Part shown: in pieces, positions 1-13,497 of the stretch
Layout of the letters: every line of letters begins with the position of its first letter
How positions within the stretch are numbered: position 1 is the first letter of the stretch
DNA from: Steinernema hermaphroditum
Taxonomy: Eukaryota; Nematoda; Chromadorea; Rhabditida; Steinernematidae
DNA length: 64,000 nucleotides
Assembly (NCBI GenBank): GCA_030435675.1
Contig: CM059625.1
Coordinates: 13,516,001-13,580,000 of the forward strand
Direction: 5' to 3'
The notes under the pieces: model-generated
Databases searched by the model: none
Told to the model about the DNA's origin: nothing
The model's input: the letters and a program-made list of their open reading frames with translations, nothing else
Translations under genes and position numbers: made by a program

Positions 1-3000
1 ACGGGCCGTTTGTGATCCTATCGGTCTACGATTAACTGCTAATTAAACAACTACATCAATGCGTGTTTACCCAAGGCATTGACAAAATCCATGCAACTAG
101 GCTTTGCTTGTGTTAATTAACAGTAGTCACCAGAGTTCACCCGATATTTTGTCTGTTTACGGCAAACATTGGCGTGAAATTATGATAATTAGGCACAGAT
201 AGACGTTGGCATGTAGTTCGCTACTTTAAGAATTCTAAAGAGTAGACAACATATGCAAATAATATTTATAAAGCACAGTTATTGGAAGACGATATAATGA
301 TAAATGAGGTCAACAGTGGAAAGAGGTTTTTGATTTTATTAAGTAAGTCTTTTATTTAATGATTTGTGGTGCGGTTATATTCATGCTGGAAGCACATTAG
401 CTCTATGCTGATCACATATCAGATTTTTATTTTTCAAAACATATATATCGTAACGGCTTAGCCACCGTAGTGATGGAATTCAAAGTTTTGACCACTGCAA
501 GGTACGACATGGTTTGCAATCAGATTCTGAGGAGTACAAGTTGTGGTTAAGGCGTCTTCGTTTGCAATTGGTTCCTTATTGACTAAATCCCCAATCATAA
601 AATCTTCAACAACATTTCTCTGAATCGAATTTTGTGGTTGGATTCGGTTGCACGATTCTCGTGATTACAAGAAGCTGAGCTTAAATGTGTGAACTATGAA
701 TCATGAGCGGATCAGAAGCGAGCGGCTTATAGAAGATAAAAAGAAGTGGATCATTGTGAACCAGATTGAGCTGAAACCCACGCACGTGACTCAGTTTTGC
801 ACTTTTCATCGACAAAATCCACTATTTAGTTTGAAGGTCATTAGCGATTAAAAAGCGTTGAATCACCTTCTGCAATTGATGCTTTTGCAGAGTATTTATT
901 GGTCGTGGAAAGCATGTTAAGGGGTTACAGAGCGAGCAGGTAATTTGCACTGGACTAAGATTACAAAGGTTTTATTCTTCCCGTGGAAAGTCGATTAAAG
1001 AGAAGCGCATTCAGTTCTTAGAACATTGAACTCCAGCGCAACCCCGAACTGAGCACTCCTCGAAAGGGCGACAAAAAGACATGAAAGAAGAATCTGACAG
1101 CCGCGTGTGCGAGCAGTTCCGTGCATGCACGTGTGTGCTTATTATCCGCCATCCCTTCTTGCTCTCTTTTCCTCTTTCTTGGTGTTGTGCATCGATATAG
1201 GTGACAGTTTGCCTCCTCGTTCTGCGTCTCGCGCAGGCGCGCGAGTGTCCGTCCGACTGCACAGAAGAGAGCTACGAGTGCGCGAGGCGAACACAGGGAG
1301 GAGAGGATTGTGGCGACGGTGCACGCTAAATTCCTCCCACCTTTAGTCGGGTGGTGTCGCGCACTGGCGACTGTATTGATTGTCTCTGGCCAGTAACCTT
1401 GTTTGGCTCATAGCTCCCTTCCTCTTCTGTCCCATCGAGTTCCCTTTTTTGGATTGCATGCCTTCAGCGTCCCCTCTGGACATCGTGCGGTCACCGTTAT
1501 TTATTTTATAGTGTTTTTGAAGAAAAAGAGCTCTTGTTTGCCTAAGTCTTTATATGTGATTCAGTCACCTGCATCAGGTCGAGAGACAGCGTTGTCCAAT
1601 TATGGTCACCAAGAGCCTTGCTAATCCAAGCCTATGTCGTGCTCTGTTTTCGGAAAACTTCTCCAATGGTCAAGCCGGTGCTGAGCACTTGTTGACCGCT
1701 GAGGTCCACTTTTTTCGTTCGGCCAGTGTACCACTCAAGTGCCACTTACTGTTACTTTTGCACAGATTAGTACTTCTTGTGTTTGCTGGGCGGCATACTA
1801 ACTAGTGACACTAAATACGTATCTCTTCTCTAAGTGGACATATTCTCATAGTGTTCTGGTTCTAGTGAAACAAAAGCTCTTGAACGCATTTATTACTTCT
1901 GAAATAAAACAATTTTATTTAATATAGTAAAGCTTTCACTTGGGGAGCATTTATTTTAGTTTTACGATTTCCTTTCATTCAGGTTTGTTCGCTTAAAATG
2001 AGTAGTGAAATATGCCCACTGTAGACTGTAAACGTTTAATTCATCTGAAGTCCATTGCACTAACTGACTAATCAGATGTCCCTTTTCTATGGTGCCAGAA
2101 AGCTACTCAAGTTTTACTACCCACAAACTATTCTTTGACGGTTTATTAATGGTGACTCGACGAGGAAAAACTCTTTGAATGTGATATTCTACGGAGCACA
2201 AAATATGGTTGTTTCCTTCTCTTTTGTGCGGCAATATGTTCCACGACGCTCCATTGTCATCGTTACCTTGAAATCCTGCAGAACTCAGAACAAATTGTTA
2301 CAATTCTGCAACATGTGCGATTTTTTCCTCGTCGAGTCACCAGTCTCACTTGCGTGGAGTGTGCGCCTAGGCTGTCCACGTTCGGAACGCCTGTAGTCAT
2401 CGTGCTGATTGAGTAATGAATTAGGTCAAGAACAAAATGAATCCTTTATTAAATTCCGAACGTTTCCTTCTTCGTCCCACCTCCCGTGCGCCTCTAGACT
2501 ATTTTGCTTCGAACGTATGTCCGACAGATCGTCAAGCAGCTCCCAAATCGTGTCCGACGTGAGGGATCCGCGCTAGTTGCGGTTTGTTTGGAGACGGTCG
2601 AGGGGAGGACAGCGACTGTACGATCAGTGTTATCACTCAAGTCGCCTCCTTGACGCGCACTCACCTCCTCGAAGCGCTCTCTATACAGCCTTCAGGTACT
2701 TTGTTTGTTTTTCGCAGTAATTCCGCTAGCAGAAAGCGCAGTTTAGCGGCGATTTACAATCGACTCAGAAGTCGATTACACATCTTGTAGGACGTGTGTG
2801 CGCGTCTACGTATGGCATTTTGTTTTTGTCGCCGCCGTGTCCCCCTTGGGATGCATCTGGCACATTTATTCTTATTTATACATTTGTGTTGTTGAGTTAA
2901 AGGAGAATGTTTCTACCGCCGTTTTCGCGCTCATCGACATCATCTGAACAGGTCTCTATTGAGCTTTTGAGGGACGGAGGCAGGAGTCGAATTCTAATCG

Positions 3001-4422
3001 AATCACTTTTCGCAAATCTACTTTGGCATGGATTAATGCGTCGCTCGAAAAAACAGTTCAATGTGATAGGGTCGTTTTGTGGAGTGCTCACGAGCAGCCA
3101 GTGCGCATCTACCTTCACCGCAATTAATGTATGCGGGGACCTTCAATGGTTTCCGAATTAAGAGTAACGGTTTGCATCCTCGGCTGGTGGCCTGGAATCT
3201 GTGGGATTCAGCTATTTCGAGGCCTCTGATGCGAAGTCGTCACTTGGTGACGACAAGCGGCGACGTCCCGAAGTCGTAGAAGACGACAGCAAACGCCGCC
3301 AGCACTCCTCGACGTCTTCTTGTGTCTTGTGTACTCATACCATCTAACCCGACCTGAATATTTATATTTGCCCGCAAATCGTCGCGTACGGTCGTCGTTT
3401 GAGATGTCCGCAAAAATTTCGCGCACTTTCTCGCCCCCTCCCCCTCCCCGCCTCGCCTTCTATCTGCTCTGGAGCGATGTCGCGGTCTCGGCGAGCACTC
3501 CTAGGCGTACGCCTTCAGAACGACCACACCAGAGAAGCGCCGACGCCGCATAAAAAGCGCTACGATAATACTACGTAGAGACTGGTCCCGACGACCATCG
3601 CCGGCGGCTCGCGCTCATTGCGCAGCCACTTCCGATTCCAATTGAGGCGAGTGCGCGAAAAACGAAGCAAAGTGAGAAATTAGTGTGGTGTTTAGGAAAC
3701 GGCGAGAATTAATTAACTGGTTTCAGTCCTGCATGATGACCGGGAGTGGTGAGGAGCACCCGATCTCGCTATGCGACCTTGACGGTACATCTCCGAACTC
3801 TGCGCAGTCGTCAGGAGTACAGATTGGTTCAATTGGCTGAATGCTCGAATTCTAAGGAAGTTCACAAGAAATAGATCTAAAAGGGAGTGCAATTACAAAG
3901 CCACGAACAGCGATCTGTGCTGTCGAAGAAGAACTCTCCGCTGCGGCTAAGAGGCTCCACGCTTTAGCACCGAAGCATTAAATTACATCGAACTGTCCGA
4001 TGGCCACTTTTTCAAATTACAAAGACAAAAACAGTGTACGGGGGGCTGGGGGCTAAGCAACCGGTTCTATCCACGACTCTTACAAATATATTTATTCTAC
4101 TATTATGACAATCGCGACTGTTAGATGATTTATCGCGTGAAGTGTTCTGATTAACTTTTGTTTCATTGTGTCGCGGGGGCTCTCTGATATCCGCCCTAAA
4201 TTGCGGACGCGACGATATTCGCCGGAGTCGTCCGCGCATCGCCGTTTAGTATACGACCACGCGTTCCTAATCACTTCTGGAGACGGTGGTTGAGTGAATA
4301 GATGAACGCCGGTCACGACGATCACCTGCATCGTGCATATAATTAAGCGTTCCTCTTTTCAGGAGATCAATTAAAAAAGTTCCTCTTTCATCCGACGGAC
4401 CTTCCCACGAATCGAGCGTGCG
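1..4422. other. Non-coding flank upstream of the EPS8 homologue
   Basis: I see no supportable gene here. Open frames are short and overlap on both strands. About 2450-3700 is GC-richer and holds a C-rich pyrimidine run near 3433-3455. A 36-codon open frame starts at ATG 3733 and ends at 3840; its possible donor does not fit the phase of the downstream EPS8 exon. The block may carry promoter or 5' UTR sequence for the EPS8 gene, but that is inference from position only. Confidence 0.4.
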
Positions 4423-7400
4423 ATGTCCGGAGTGCGGCACGCCGCGCGGCAGAACTCCGTGCCCTACGAGGGATCGTCGAAGTAAGTGACTCCTCACCAC
4501 CGACCTTTAATTACCGTTCACTTCGGCCAATTGCCTCTTCTCAATAAGGCCGATCGGGCGCTTCATGGAAGCCGAAAACCGTATAGTCCGACGGCTGACG
4601 ATTAGATCGCGCGGAGAGGCGGCAATCTGTACCGCATAAACGAAGTGAAAGGTCAACCCGGGGCTGCGCTGGACGTCTCCCTTTTTGCTACAGCTACTCT
4701 TGACTGCCCCCGAGCTTTGCTATTTTAAACGGGTTTTTTCCGCGAATCGCTTGTCTTTCCGGAGGGTGTCGCCGTCGTGCGCTCATTCTCTAGGCCAGCT
4801 CCAGTGAAGTGCGTTGACCAGCTTCTAATTTTGTGGGGCTTTCTATTAGCCATTGGCAGTCCGACAGTATCATTGTACCGTTGTCAGCAACTAGCCTCTT
4901 GCGCTCCCCTATTAAGACATTGCGAGCGGAGCGGGCGAGCCTTAATGATAACCAGTTCCTATGGCGTTAGCGCCGCAACCGCCGGCGCTCCGGCCGCGGC
5001 TCCATGCGTGCACAGTCTTCCGTCTTCTGTCGTTTGTCCTCTTGGTCGGTCCCTTTGGAAACGGGGTCGCTTATCACGCACCACTCGCATTATTTACCAC
5101 ATTTGTTGTGATTGCGCCTTTTGCACTTAAAAAGCTGAAATTGCAACAGACCACGTTTTCCTTATATGTGCTTTGCAAAGGGGTGTGGTAGTTATCATTC
5201 ATCATTTAGGAATTTGAAATTTACACGTTCTTAACTGAGTCGAAGGGACTTATTTATAAAGTGCTTGGAATGCGAAATCGTTATCTCTGGAACTCCGATT
5301 CAGTGCACTGGTCGAATTAATCACTTTCTTTTCTGGATACAATGACAACTGCCCTTGTCAGGCCACTTCTTTTGACGAGATGCGCAAGATCAAAAGATTT
5401 GACACAGGCGATCAGTGGTTCGACCGTAATAATCCCGGCCACCGAGATTTCGTTCAATCTCGCGCGATCATGACATCACCGCCCCCTTCCTGTGTCTCTT
5501 GAGATTGTGACGAATTGGATTCCTTAGATGGGCGCGTCGGCGATTCTTGACGACGCGCGATAACTGTCGATGACTAATTTTTTGACACCCTTTCTTCCCC
5601 TTTTGATCAATAAAATAAGTAGAAAAGCGCATTACAGCTGATCAGTGCACATGTTCCTGCGCTAAGCAGTTTAGCAATCGTCGTGAGTCGATAAGTAACT
5701 CGAGTAACATCTCCTTCTTCCTCGTGTGCTCACTTTATCGTTGACTTCATGGCTCCGGCCCGACGGTGCCGAAGCACAATCGTTTCGATTGTAAAATGTT
5801 GGACGCACACACAAATAAACGTTTTATTACATTCCCTACAATATTCCATTAGGTGCGCTGTTGGTTCAGTGCGTAAGTGGAACTTGATCGCTTTTTGCCA
5901 TTTATTATCAGCTGTCCTAATTATTTCTTACATAAATCACGCAGTGATCGAGTGGCGTTGTTGCCAGTCGAGTCGCTGATTGACTCGCTTCTTCTGCTCA
6001 GAAGGCGATTAAATGGGTATTACCGCGATATGCCGCCGGGAAGTCAAGAATGCGGCGCGGCGTTTTGTGCTTCGCGGCCCCGTCCGTCATGAATTCACCT
6101 CTCGCACCGTTGCTGATGTGACCCGAAGAGAGTTATCACGTCAATTAGGGATGGGCCAAGCAACCAACCGCCGCGAAACGCTTGTACATACTTATTTGCT
6201 CGTAGGTGGGGGCGACCGCCGGCGTGATGATGATAAGCGGAATCGTCCGCGAATTCAACTGCTTATTGCCTGAACCCCACTGATTGTCGCTGGGACGATT
6301 TCGTCATGGTTGCACTCGTTTAGTTGGCGATACCCTGCCGGTTCCGGAGGTGGATACTACTATTCGTCGCGAGGAGGAAATTCAGCTGCTCCGTCGCCTT
6401 CGTCAAACGTCAGCTACCGTTCCAACCACCATCCCAGTAGCATCGGTCCGATGGACTCATCGAATACGATGGCCTCACACAGGCGAACCGCGCGAGCTGA
6501 TCATCAGGAGGCGCCCACGTTCCATGTCGAGCACTTGGCCACGTTCGCTGTGGGCCGCGAGTTTGGGCTACAGTACCCCCAGGATGGAGTGCGCAAGCTG
6601 AAACAAATGGAGAAGAACAGCGCTATTTGGGCGCAGCCCATGTTGCTCCGTCTGAAACCGCAGATGATCAGTGTTGAAGATGAGAACGGAGTAAGTGCAT
6701 GTCGACAACACAATGAATTCTAACTTCTCCCCTGGCAGGACCCCGTGGAACAGTTTCCGATGGATCTGGTTCGTGATCCGACCGCTCACATCAGTGACGA
6801 CCCTCAGGACGTCTACAACAACATCTTGTTATTTGTGGTCAGGGAGGACCACCGAGGTGCCCACCGACAGCCTCCTAATCCGACAGAAATGCACATTTTC
6901 CAGGTATCACATTAACTTTTAATACTTTTCTTATCGCGAATGTATGTAGTGTTTGCGAGTATCGGCTCGTGAAGTGGTCGAAGACATCGAGCACTACATT
7001 CACGGCGAATACACGAAGGTTCGTCCCGGCAGACGGGACTACTCCGAACAGCCCCGCTACCTTTCCAACGGGCCTCAGTTCTATCAGTCGAACCAGGCGG
7101 AACCGCGTCAGATGAACGGCTTCCACCAGCAACGAGGAAGTTATGACGCTATGGCAGCGGCACCGGCGCCGCATGGCCAGTTCCGAGATAACGCCTCGGC
7201 AAGCTCCGATACGAGTGAGTACTTCGAACGTGACGTGGTAAGTTGAAATGGCCTTTGGAACTTAGTGACTTCTCGAGCCATCTGGACTTTAACCTGATGG
7301 ACTATGGCTGCAAACATTCTTTCCTCAACTGAATTTCAGAACACTCTGAACCGCTGTTTCGACGACATTGAGCGTTTTGTCGCTCGCATCCAGTCGGCAG

Positions 7401-10400
7401 CAATCGCTCAGCGAGAACTCGAAGCTCAGGCACACCGCTTCCGCACACAGCACCGGAACAAGCAGAAGCAACAGCAGCAGGAGATGCAACACGGCATTCT
7501 CCAGCTGAGAGCTCAATTGCCTCAAACAGCCGAATTCCACGAGATTCTGCAAAAGTTCAAGCTCAGCTTCAACCTTTTGGTAGGACAGCTGTCTGACGCT
7601 GATCACAATCCCCTTTTTAAGGCCAAACTCAAGAACCACATCCATGAGCCCAATGCTCCTGAACTGCTGCATTTCCTGTTCACTCCGCTGACGGTCATCC
7701 TCGACGCTTGTCACTGGGGGCTCGGGCGCAACATCGCTGACCAGGTCGTTAGCCCGTTGATCACCCTCGAGGCGCGCGAACTTATGCAGAACTGCTTGAA
7801 TTCGAAGGAATCCGACGTTTGGATGTCGCTCGGGAACGCATGGCGAGTCCCTCCGTAAGTAATCCTGTGGAATCTCCTGTGGATGAATGTTCGTATGTAG
7901 TGAAGATTGGATCGGCCCTCTGCCTCCCCCGTATCGACCGGTGTTCGTCGACGGATTCGCCCCTTACGGAAACCCAAACATCAACGATGTTCCGGCAGTG
8001 AAGCCCGTTGGCGGACGGCGCCATCCTTCGCGTACGGATTCCGAGCCTCCTCCACTCAATCAATACGCTCCTCAGAGAACGGCCCGTAGCCAATCTCTAC
8101 AGCCTTCGATGGTAATCGCAACGTTAGGGAATCTCGCTAGGAGCTGATTTTAGTTCGAACTGGACCGTATGTTGCACGAAGAGCAGCACAAGTTGCAAAT
8201 GGAAAAAGACCGCATCCGCGAGCAAGAGCGACTGCTCAATGAGGAAAGGATGCGTTTCGAAGAGGAGAAGAACAGGCTGATGGCCTCACGAACGACGTAT
8301 TCGTCAACTCCTCATCTCCCATCGAGCGACCGTTCCGCACGGTACAGTAGTATCAGTGGGAATTTGGACAATACGTGATTTTAGATACACCGATCCAGTG
8401 TCGCCAGTCTCGCAACAACAGGTTGACAGTCCGCGTGCACAGTCGTTCCTGGAACGTCTTCGAGATCGCCGCGCGAAGATCGTCCAGGCGACGTATGACC
8501 GAACGGCACAGAACCCGAAAGAGCTGACCGTTTCTCGCGGAGAGTATTTGGAGGTACGTTTGAGGGATGCGCTTTACAATTATCGTTATTGGAGTTCAGG
8601 TGCTGAACGACACGAAGAACTGGTGGGAATGCCGGAACATTCACAATCGTACCGGGTTCGTCCCGCACACGATCTTGTCTCTCCTTCCAGTTCCCAAGGA
8701 TTTGCCTCCCCAACAAGTAAGTGAAGATCGTTTTCATTTCTGTCGTTACGCCGAATTTCGGCAATAACGCGCTTATCACGGTCGCAAACGTAGCAAAAGA
8801 TCAGGCCAAATATTATCTTTACACCCATAATAAAATGAAGCAACACTCGATGATTTCCCTTTCCATTACGTCATTATTTGCTTCTCGCTCGTCTACAGAG
8901 TATGGCGTTAAGATTCTTCGCATAGCTGAACGATAGGCTAGGCATAGATAAGCGACGAACAATTACTATCGCCATTTTTTTTCTGTCCATGTCGTTTAGT
9001 TCAAAAGTGCATTCAAAAATTGAACGAATGGACACTTTATAATGAGATCGTAGTTTCAGAATGACATCGCCATTAATCCCCCGCAACATATTCCGGGATC
9101 GTCGATCAGTCCACGTCCAGGTATGATGACGTCGGAAGACACTCCCGATTGTGTGAAACAACGACTCGGAAAACGTGGCGAGTTCAGATACTTCTGAAGT
9201 TCTAGTCTGCGCCTCTCAGTTCCACGGGTCGTTTGTTTTGCCATCTGCTTTCCCGAACACCCATACGCATCACCCATCTACCTTTGTGCCGTAATGCCCA
9301 TCCTTCCCTTCCGTCGTGCCTTTTCTCCCCACTCGTTGGTGTCCACCCCTTTGCCCTTCGACCACTGTGCTCAGCTTCAATCGCGTTGTTCTACCATATC
9401 CCAAACTATCGACGCAAACCGTTCACACATGAACATAGCGAACAGAAGTTCAAGTCCTTGTTCGTTCGCATTTTAAAATATGTACATAATCCTCTCAAAA
9501 CTGCATATTTTAAGACACACCTAAAACAGTTCTGCTCATTCACTTATCTTATACAGCATAGTACTTACGGTACGTAATAAGTCTTCGCTCTCCTTAAGTC
9601 GCATACTCCATCTGATGTCCTTGTGAATGTTTTGGTGCCTTTGACTACGTGTCATTTCCATGAATTTCCTGCTGTCCGTACAAGTTACTCCCACTTCCCT
9701 TTGTCTCAGCCTTTACATTGTCATTTGAAACCATCGTTATCCTATATCCATAATTTAAACAGAGCGCTTATTTTTGTAAATACACTGACGATGAAATGGA
9801 ACTATTCATCTTTCGTTGCCGTTGGTTCTATTGTCAAGTGGTACTATTTGAAAACACACATAAAAGTGAGAATCACAAGATCCCTCTGTGCTATCGATCC
9901 AAGGCTCCTGTACACTGAGAGAACACTTTCGAGTGGGGATTTGTAGAGAGAGCTTTGCCTCCGCATCAACGTTATCGTCAACCTCATCCTGGCCCTCTTG
10001 ATAACGTCGATGTTGAAAGTATCGTTCCCATCAGCAATCGCTCTCGAGACGAACAGGAAAACGAGAATGTCATCTTGAAGAATCCGAATCCAGCCAAAAA
10101 ATTGACACCGAAAACTTCCGCTCCGTTGGGTTTGTGTCTGGTCCTTTAAGAATTAAGTTGTAGGATCACTAAATTCTTTAGAAAAGATGTTGATGGACGA
10201 GTTTGTGAACACCCTTAAACGAAACGGCCCCAAGCCAAAGCCAAAGCTCTCTCCGAAACCCAAGACTCACCTCACTCAAGACTCCCCCAAGGAAGTCGTT
10301 CAGGAGTGGCTGAAGGAGAAGGAGTTCAGCCCACAGTAGGCACTACCTAGAAATAGGCAGTCCTCAATTCTTTGTTTTTCAGGCTTCAAAAGCTATTCTC

Positions 10401-10714
10401 TGAAATGACTGGTGGTAATCTCTTCCAGTTTGAGAAGAAAAAGCTAGTGGATCACTGCGGCGAGGAAGGAGCACGTCTCTATAGTCTGCTTCTCGTCCAG
10501 AAAAAGAACTCGAACGTAAGTTGGGAATTATCGGAATGGGAAACAATCGATAATTTAGTACAATACCGGAAGACCTCTTGAGCTGCAGGCCATTTTGAAG
10601 CAACGGCGGCAGAAGGTGGACGCCCAGAACGAGGCGGCCGACGAGGAGCCCGAGCAGGAAGCGCCATCAGTCACTCCGTCACCCGCTTCTGAAAATGCGC
10701 CTACATCCTTTTAG
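4423..10714 (+). CDS. eps-8: EPS8-family actin-regulating adaptor (PTB-SH3-SAM-like)
   Basis: EPS8 proteins cap and bundle actin filaments and link receptor signalling to the cortex; in nematodes they act in gut microvilli and epithelia. My model joins exons 4423-4481, 6324-6690, 6739-6903, 6950-7237, 7340-7854, 7901-8111, 8154-8341, 8385-8553, 8600-8716, 9060-9120, 9947-10129, 10182-10335, 10383-10515 and 10589-10714, all in phase, giving about 911 residues. A PTB domain lies at about 85-225 (starts TFHVEHLATF, includes MHIFQ). A helical EPS8 middle region (HFLFTPL, VWMSLG) covers about 294-465. A charged coiled coil sits near 536-575. The SH3 domain is at about 629-688 (ATYDR, WWECRN, GFVP). 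A SAM-like C-terminal effector domain is at about 800-868 (WLKEKEF, GARLYSLL). The first exon is the least certain part: it is chosen for its ATG, good donor and matching phase across a 1.8-kb intron. Confidence 0.92.
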
Positions 10715-10890
10715 TTGCTCACGTTTACCATCTTTCTAATGACGTTGTTGTACAAAACTGATATTCTGTGCGATTTCCCTTGTTGCCATGTTATTTAAAC
10801 TATTTTCACTTCTTTGACCCTCCACTACACTTATACTGCGTTCTAATGAAGACTATGATTGTGATTGTGATGCGTATTGCCTTATTAGCT

Positions 10891-10896
10891 AATAAA
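10891..10896 (+). terminator. Poly(A) signal AATAAA of the EPS8 gene
   Basis: Canonical AATAAA about 177 bases after the TAG stop of the EPS8 homologue and before the convergent nitrilase gene. The position is right for 3' end formation. Confidence 0.6.
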
Positions 10897-11141
10897 ATTC
10901 TCGAAATATTGTTATTTATGTTGCCCTAATCTTTCAACATCGGCAGATGATGTGTTTTTCTCCAAAGTGCACTGGGAGTAGTTCATTAAACGGTGATTCT
11001 ATCATCTTCTCATTTAATCACTGTCAATACCATGAAAACCTTATATTTTGCTTAAGCAGGCCAACATATAACACCCAATGATACTTTGCAGACTATGTTA
11101 AGAAGACATTTTATATATTGTTGTCATTTTAATTCAAACGA

Positions 11142-12270
11142 TCATTTAAAGTTTGCTGAGAAGCTGCCAAAGTTCGCGTCGTTGATCTTTGTAACCGGAT
11201 CCTGAACTCGTTCATTGACACAGAGCTGGAAAACATCAGGGCGAGCATAGTGTCCGACAGTATCCAGGTCGAACTTAGCTCCGGCGATTTCAGCCAGGTC
11301 AATTTCTACCACTGCAACGCGTTCCTCATTGAACTTCGGCTCGAGAAGGACATTTCCAAGAGGGTCGACAACGCACGCACCTCCTCTGATCAGCACTTGT
11401 CCTGTCTTGTTATGAGACGGATGGCCCTCGGGGTAGCCGTCGGCAGTGAGAAACTGGCACGTAGAGACGACAAAGCAGCGTCCCTCGATGGCAATCGTCC
11501 TCATGGTCGGCAGCCAAGTGTCTCTGTCGTCCACAGTTGGGGCCAGGTAAATCTCGATGCCCTTGCTGTACAGCGTTGTACGGTAGAGCGGCATGTAGTT
11601 CTCCCAGCAGATTGCGGCGCCCATTTTGCCAATTTCGGTGTTAAGTACGGTGAGCGTCGATCCGTCACCGAATCCCCAGACAACGCGCTCTAGAGCTGTT
11701 GGCATCAACTTCCGATGCTTTCCTAACTTTCGTCCATCGGGACCGTAGAAGAAGGTCTGAAAGAAAATTGTTCGCTATTAACGCTACAATTCACTTACAC
11801 TGCAGTACAATGTGCTGCCATCCTTCTCCACTGCACCAACCACCAGATGGATGCCATGCTTTTTCGCCACTTCTCCGATGAAGTCGGATTCGGGACCATC
11901 GAAGGGGATGGCAGCGTCGAAGTACTTCTTGAACTCCTCGCGTCCCTCGACGCTTCTCATTCCCATTCGCACTCCGAAATCCAGGCCCTTGGGATATCCA
12001 CCGACAAAGGCTTCTGTAAAGGCATGTATGCTCACTTTTTAGTCTTTTCCAGTCAAATATTAATTTTTTACAGAACGTGTGGTTTTTATCACTGCCACTT
12101 TTGGCAAGGGACAGAAAGAAAGCTGTACCTGGGAATAGCACTAACTGAGCTCCTTGCTTGACAGCATCCTCTGCCAGGGTCGCTAACTTCTGCAGAGTGG
12201 CCGGCGTGTCGTAGATGACAGTTCCAGCCTGCACGATGGCGACCTTCACTTTGGTCGATTTCGCTTCCAT
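11142..12270 (-). CDS. nit-1: Nitrilase (C-N hydrolase family)
   Basis: Enzymes of this branch hydrolyse nitriles to the acid and ammonia, or to the amide. Three exons (12270-12129, 12013-11799, 11756-11142) join in phase to give 323 residues, the usual length for a stand-alone nitrilase. The catalytic triad is visible. Glu48 in EAFVGGYP has its codon split by intron 1. Lys135 is in KHRKLMPT. The nucleophile Cys169 is in GAAICWENYMP. The KLMPT and CWENYMP forms match the plant/bacterial nitrilase branch rather than the amidase or NitFhit branches, and nematode nit-1 is of this type; the symbol rests on that resemblance. The start is the first ATG, 20 bases after a TTTAG that could receive a spliced leader. 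The gene is tail-to-tail with the EPS8 homologue. The substrate cannot be told from sequence. Confidence 0.9.
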
Positions 12271-13497
12271 TTCTGGGATCACTAAATCAGATTGCTACAC
12301 GACTGAACACGTTGTTCGCAAATTAGCGCCGCTTTTATAGCACAAAACTGTAAAAGTGACGCTATTGATTTTTAGATCGGCACGTAAGCAGCCGTGCATC
12401 GATCAGTGATCACTGCTTCCGTCTTGCATTACCCGATTCGCACTCGTCAAGTGACGTGATATCGTCGATCCAGTGCGTAGAGAAGCCGCTTGAGCTCCGT
12501 GCGGAAGCCGACGCCGACATGTCCGGAGACTGAACTGAACGTTTGCTCTGCTGGTTAACACCTTTTAAACTTTTTATTATGGTTGGGCTGAGTGCATGCT
12601 GAGTCGCATAATTGTTATCGCATAATTGCTGTAGTGTAAGCGCAATTTGCTCGCCCGCTTGAAATGCAGGCTACGTGAGTGACGAAAGAATTAGTCATTC
12701 GGCCATTAAATTGTAGAATAAATTGAACAATGAACTTTTGCTTGAACTTTTTCAAAGTGAAACTCTCAACATGAACGTGATTAAGTTCCTAATTGTCTTT
12801 TGGATCTTTTAAGTTCTTTTATTCATTCGAAAAGTTGTACCCAAGTGATAGATTTTGCACGCAATATGGATAGAACCTGACCGCTACTCAGTGAGCAGCT
12901 GGCTGCAAGAAAGTTCGAAGTACGAACAGCCTCGGAATTACGGTGGTCGATATGATATGATCATCCGATGTTCCCTTCCTTGTCGTTGGTGGGTACGACG
13001 TCGACAGTATTGCACAGGGAACAGTGTTCTTCTGGCAGCTTTGCCAAAGTTAGAATTCTTGAAAATCTAGAAAATCAGCACGGCTGCCAGCTTCACATTC
13101 AAGGATTAATCAAATGTAACTATTTATTCAATTTCCAGCCCTCCGGTATCCGAGCAAACGTGCCTCCAGCTAAGTTTCGGTGCGCTAATCTGCTGTTGTT
13201 AGCAAAAATGAATCACCGAAGCGAATGTAAACATGGTTTATTCGCTTGCACAAATGGACCGACTATGGATGTGAATGACAACAAAACAAAAACAAAGAGA
13301 AAAAAAGGTGAACACGTAAATGACCGCGGCGCTTGATATATACAAACATAGCCGAGAAGATCACATTGAGATGATAAAGGAGAAGTAACCGACTTGAGCA
13401 TGTCGCACGGATAACATTAATAAATAATCTTCGATCGTTTGAGATCAGTTCGTTGAAATGTTCGTTATGGATTTTCAGAGGTATGTACAGCACGCGT
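12271..13497. other. Intergenic: nitrilase promoter side and GPCR 3' side
   Basis: No gene seen. The first few hundred bases are upstream of the nitrilase start and the rest is downstream of the GPCR stop on the minus strand. Open frames of up to about 120 codons here overlap each other and show no family motifs. Confidence 0.4.

Noticed and set aside
3733..3840. Possible alternative first exon of the EPS8 gene (ATG at 3733)
   Set aside because: The only plausible donor leaves phase 1, which does not match the phase needed by the exon at 6324; kept as a short open frame only.
11250..11693. 147-codon plus-strand frame
   Set aside because: Antisense shadow of the nitrilase catalytic exon.
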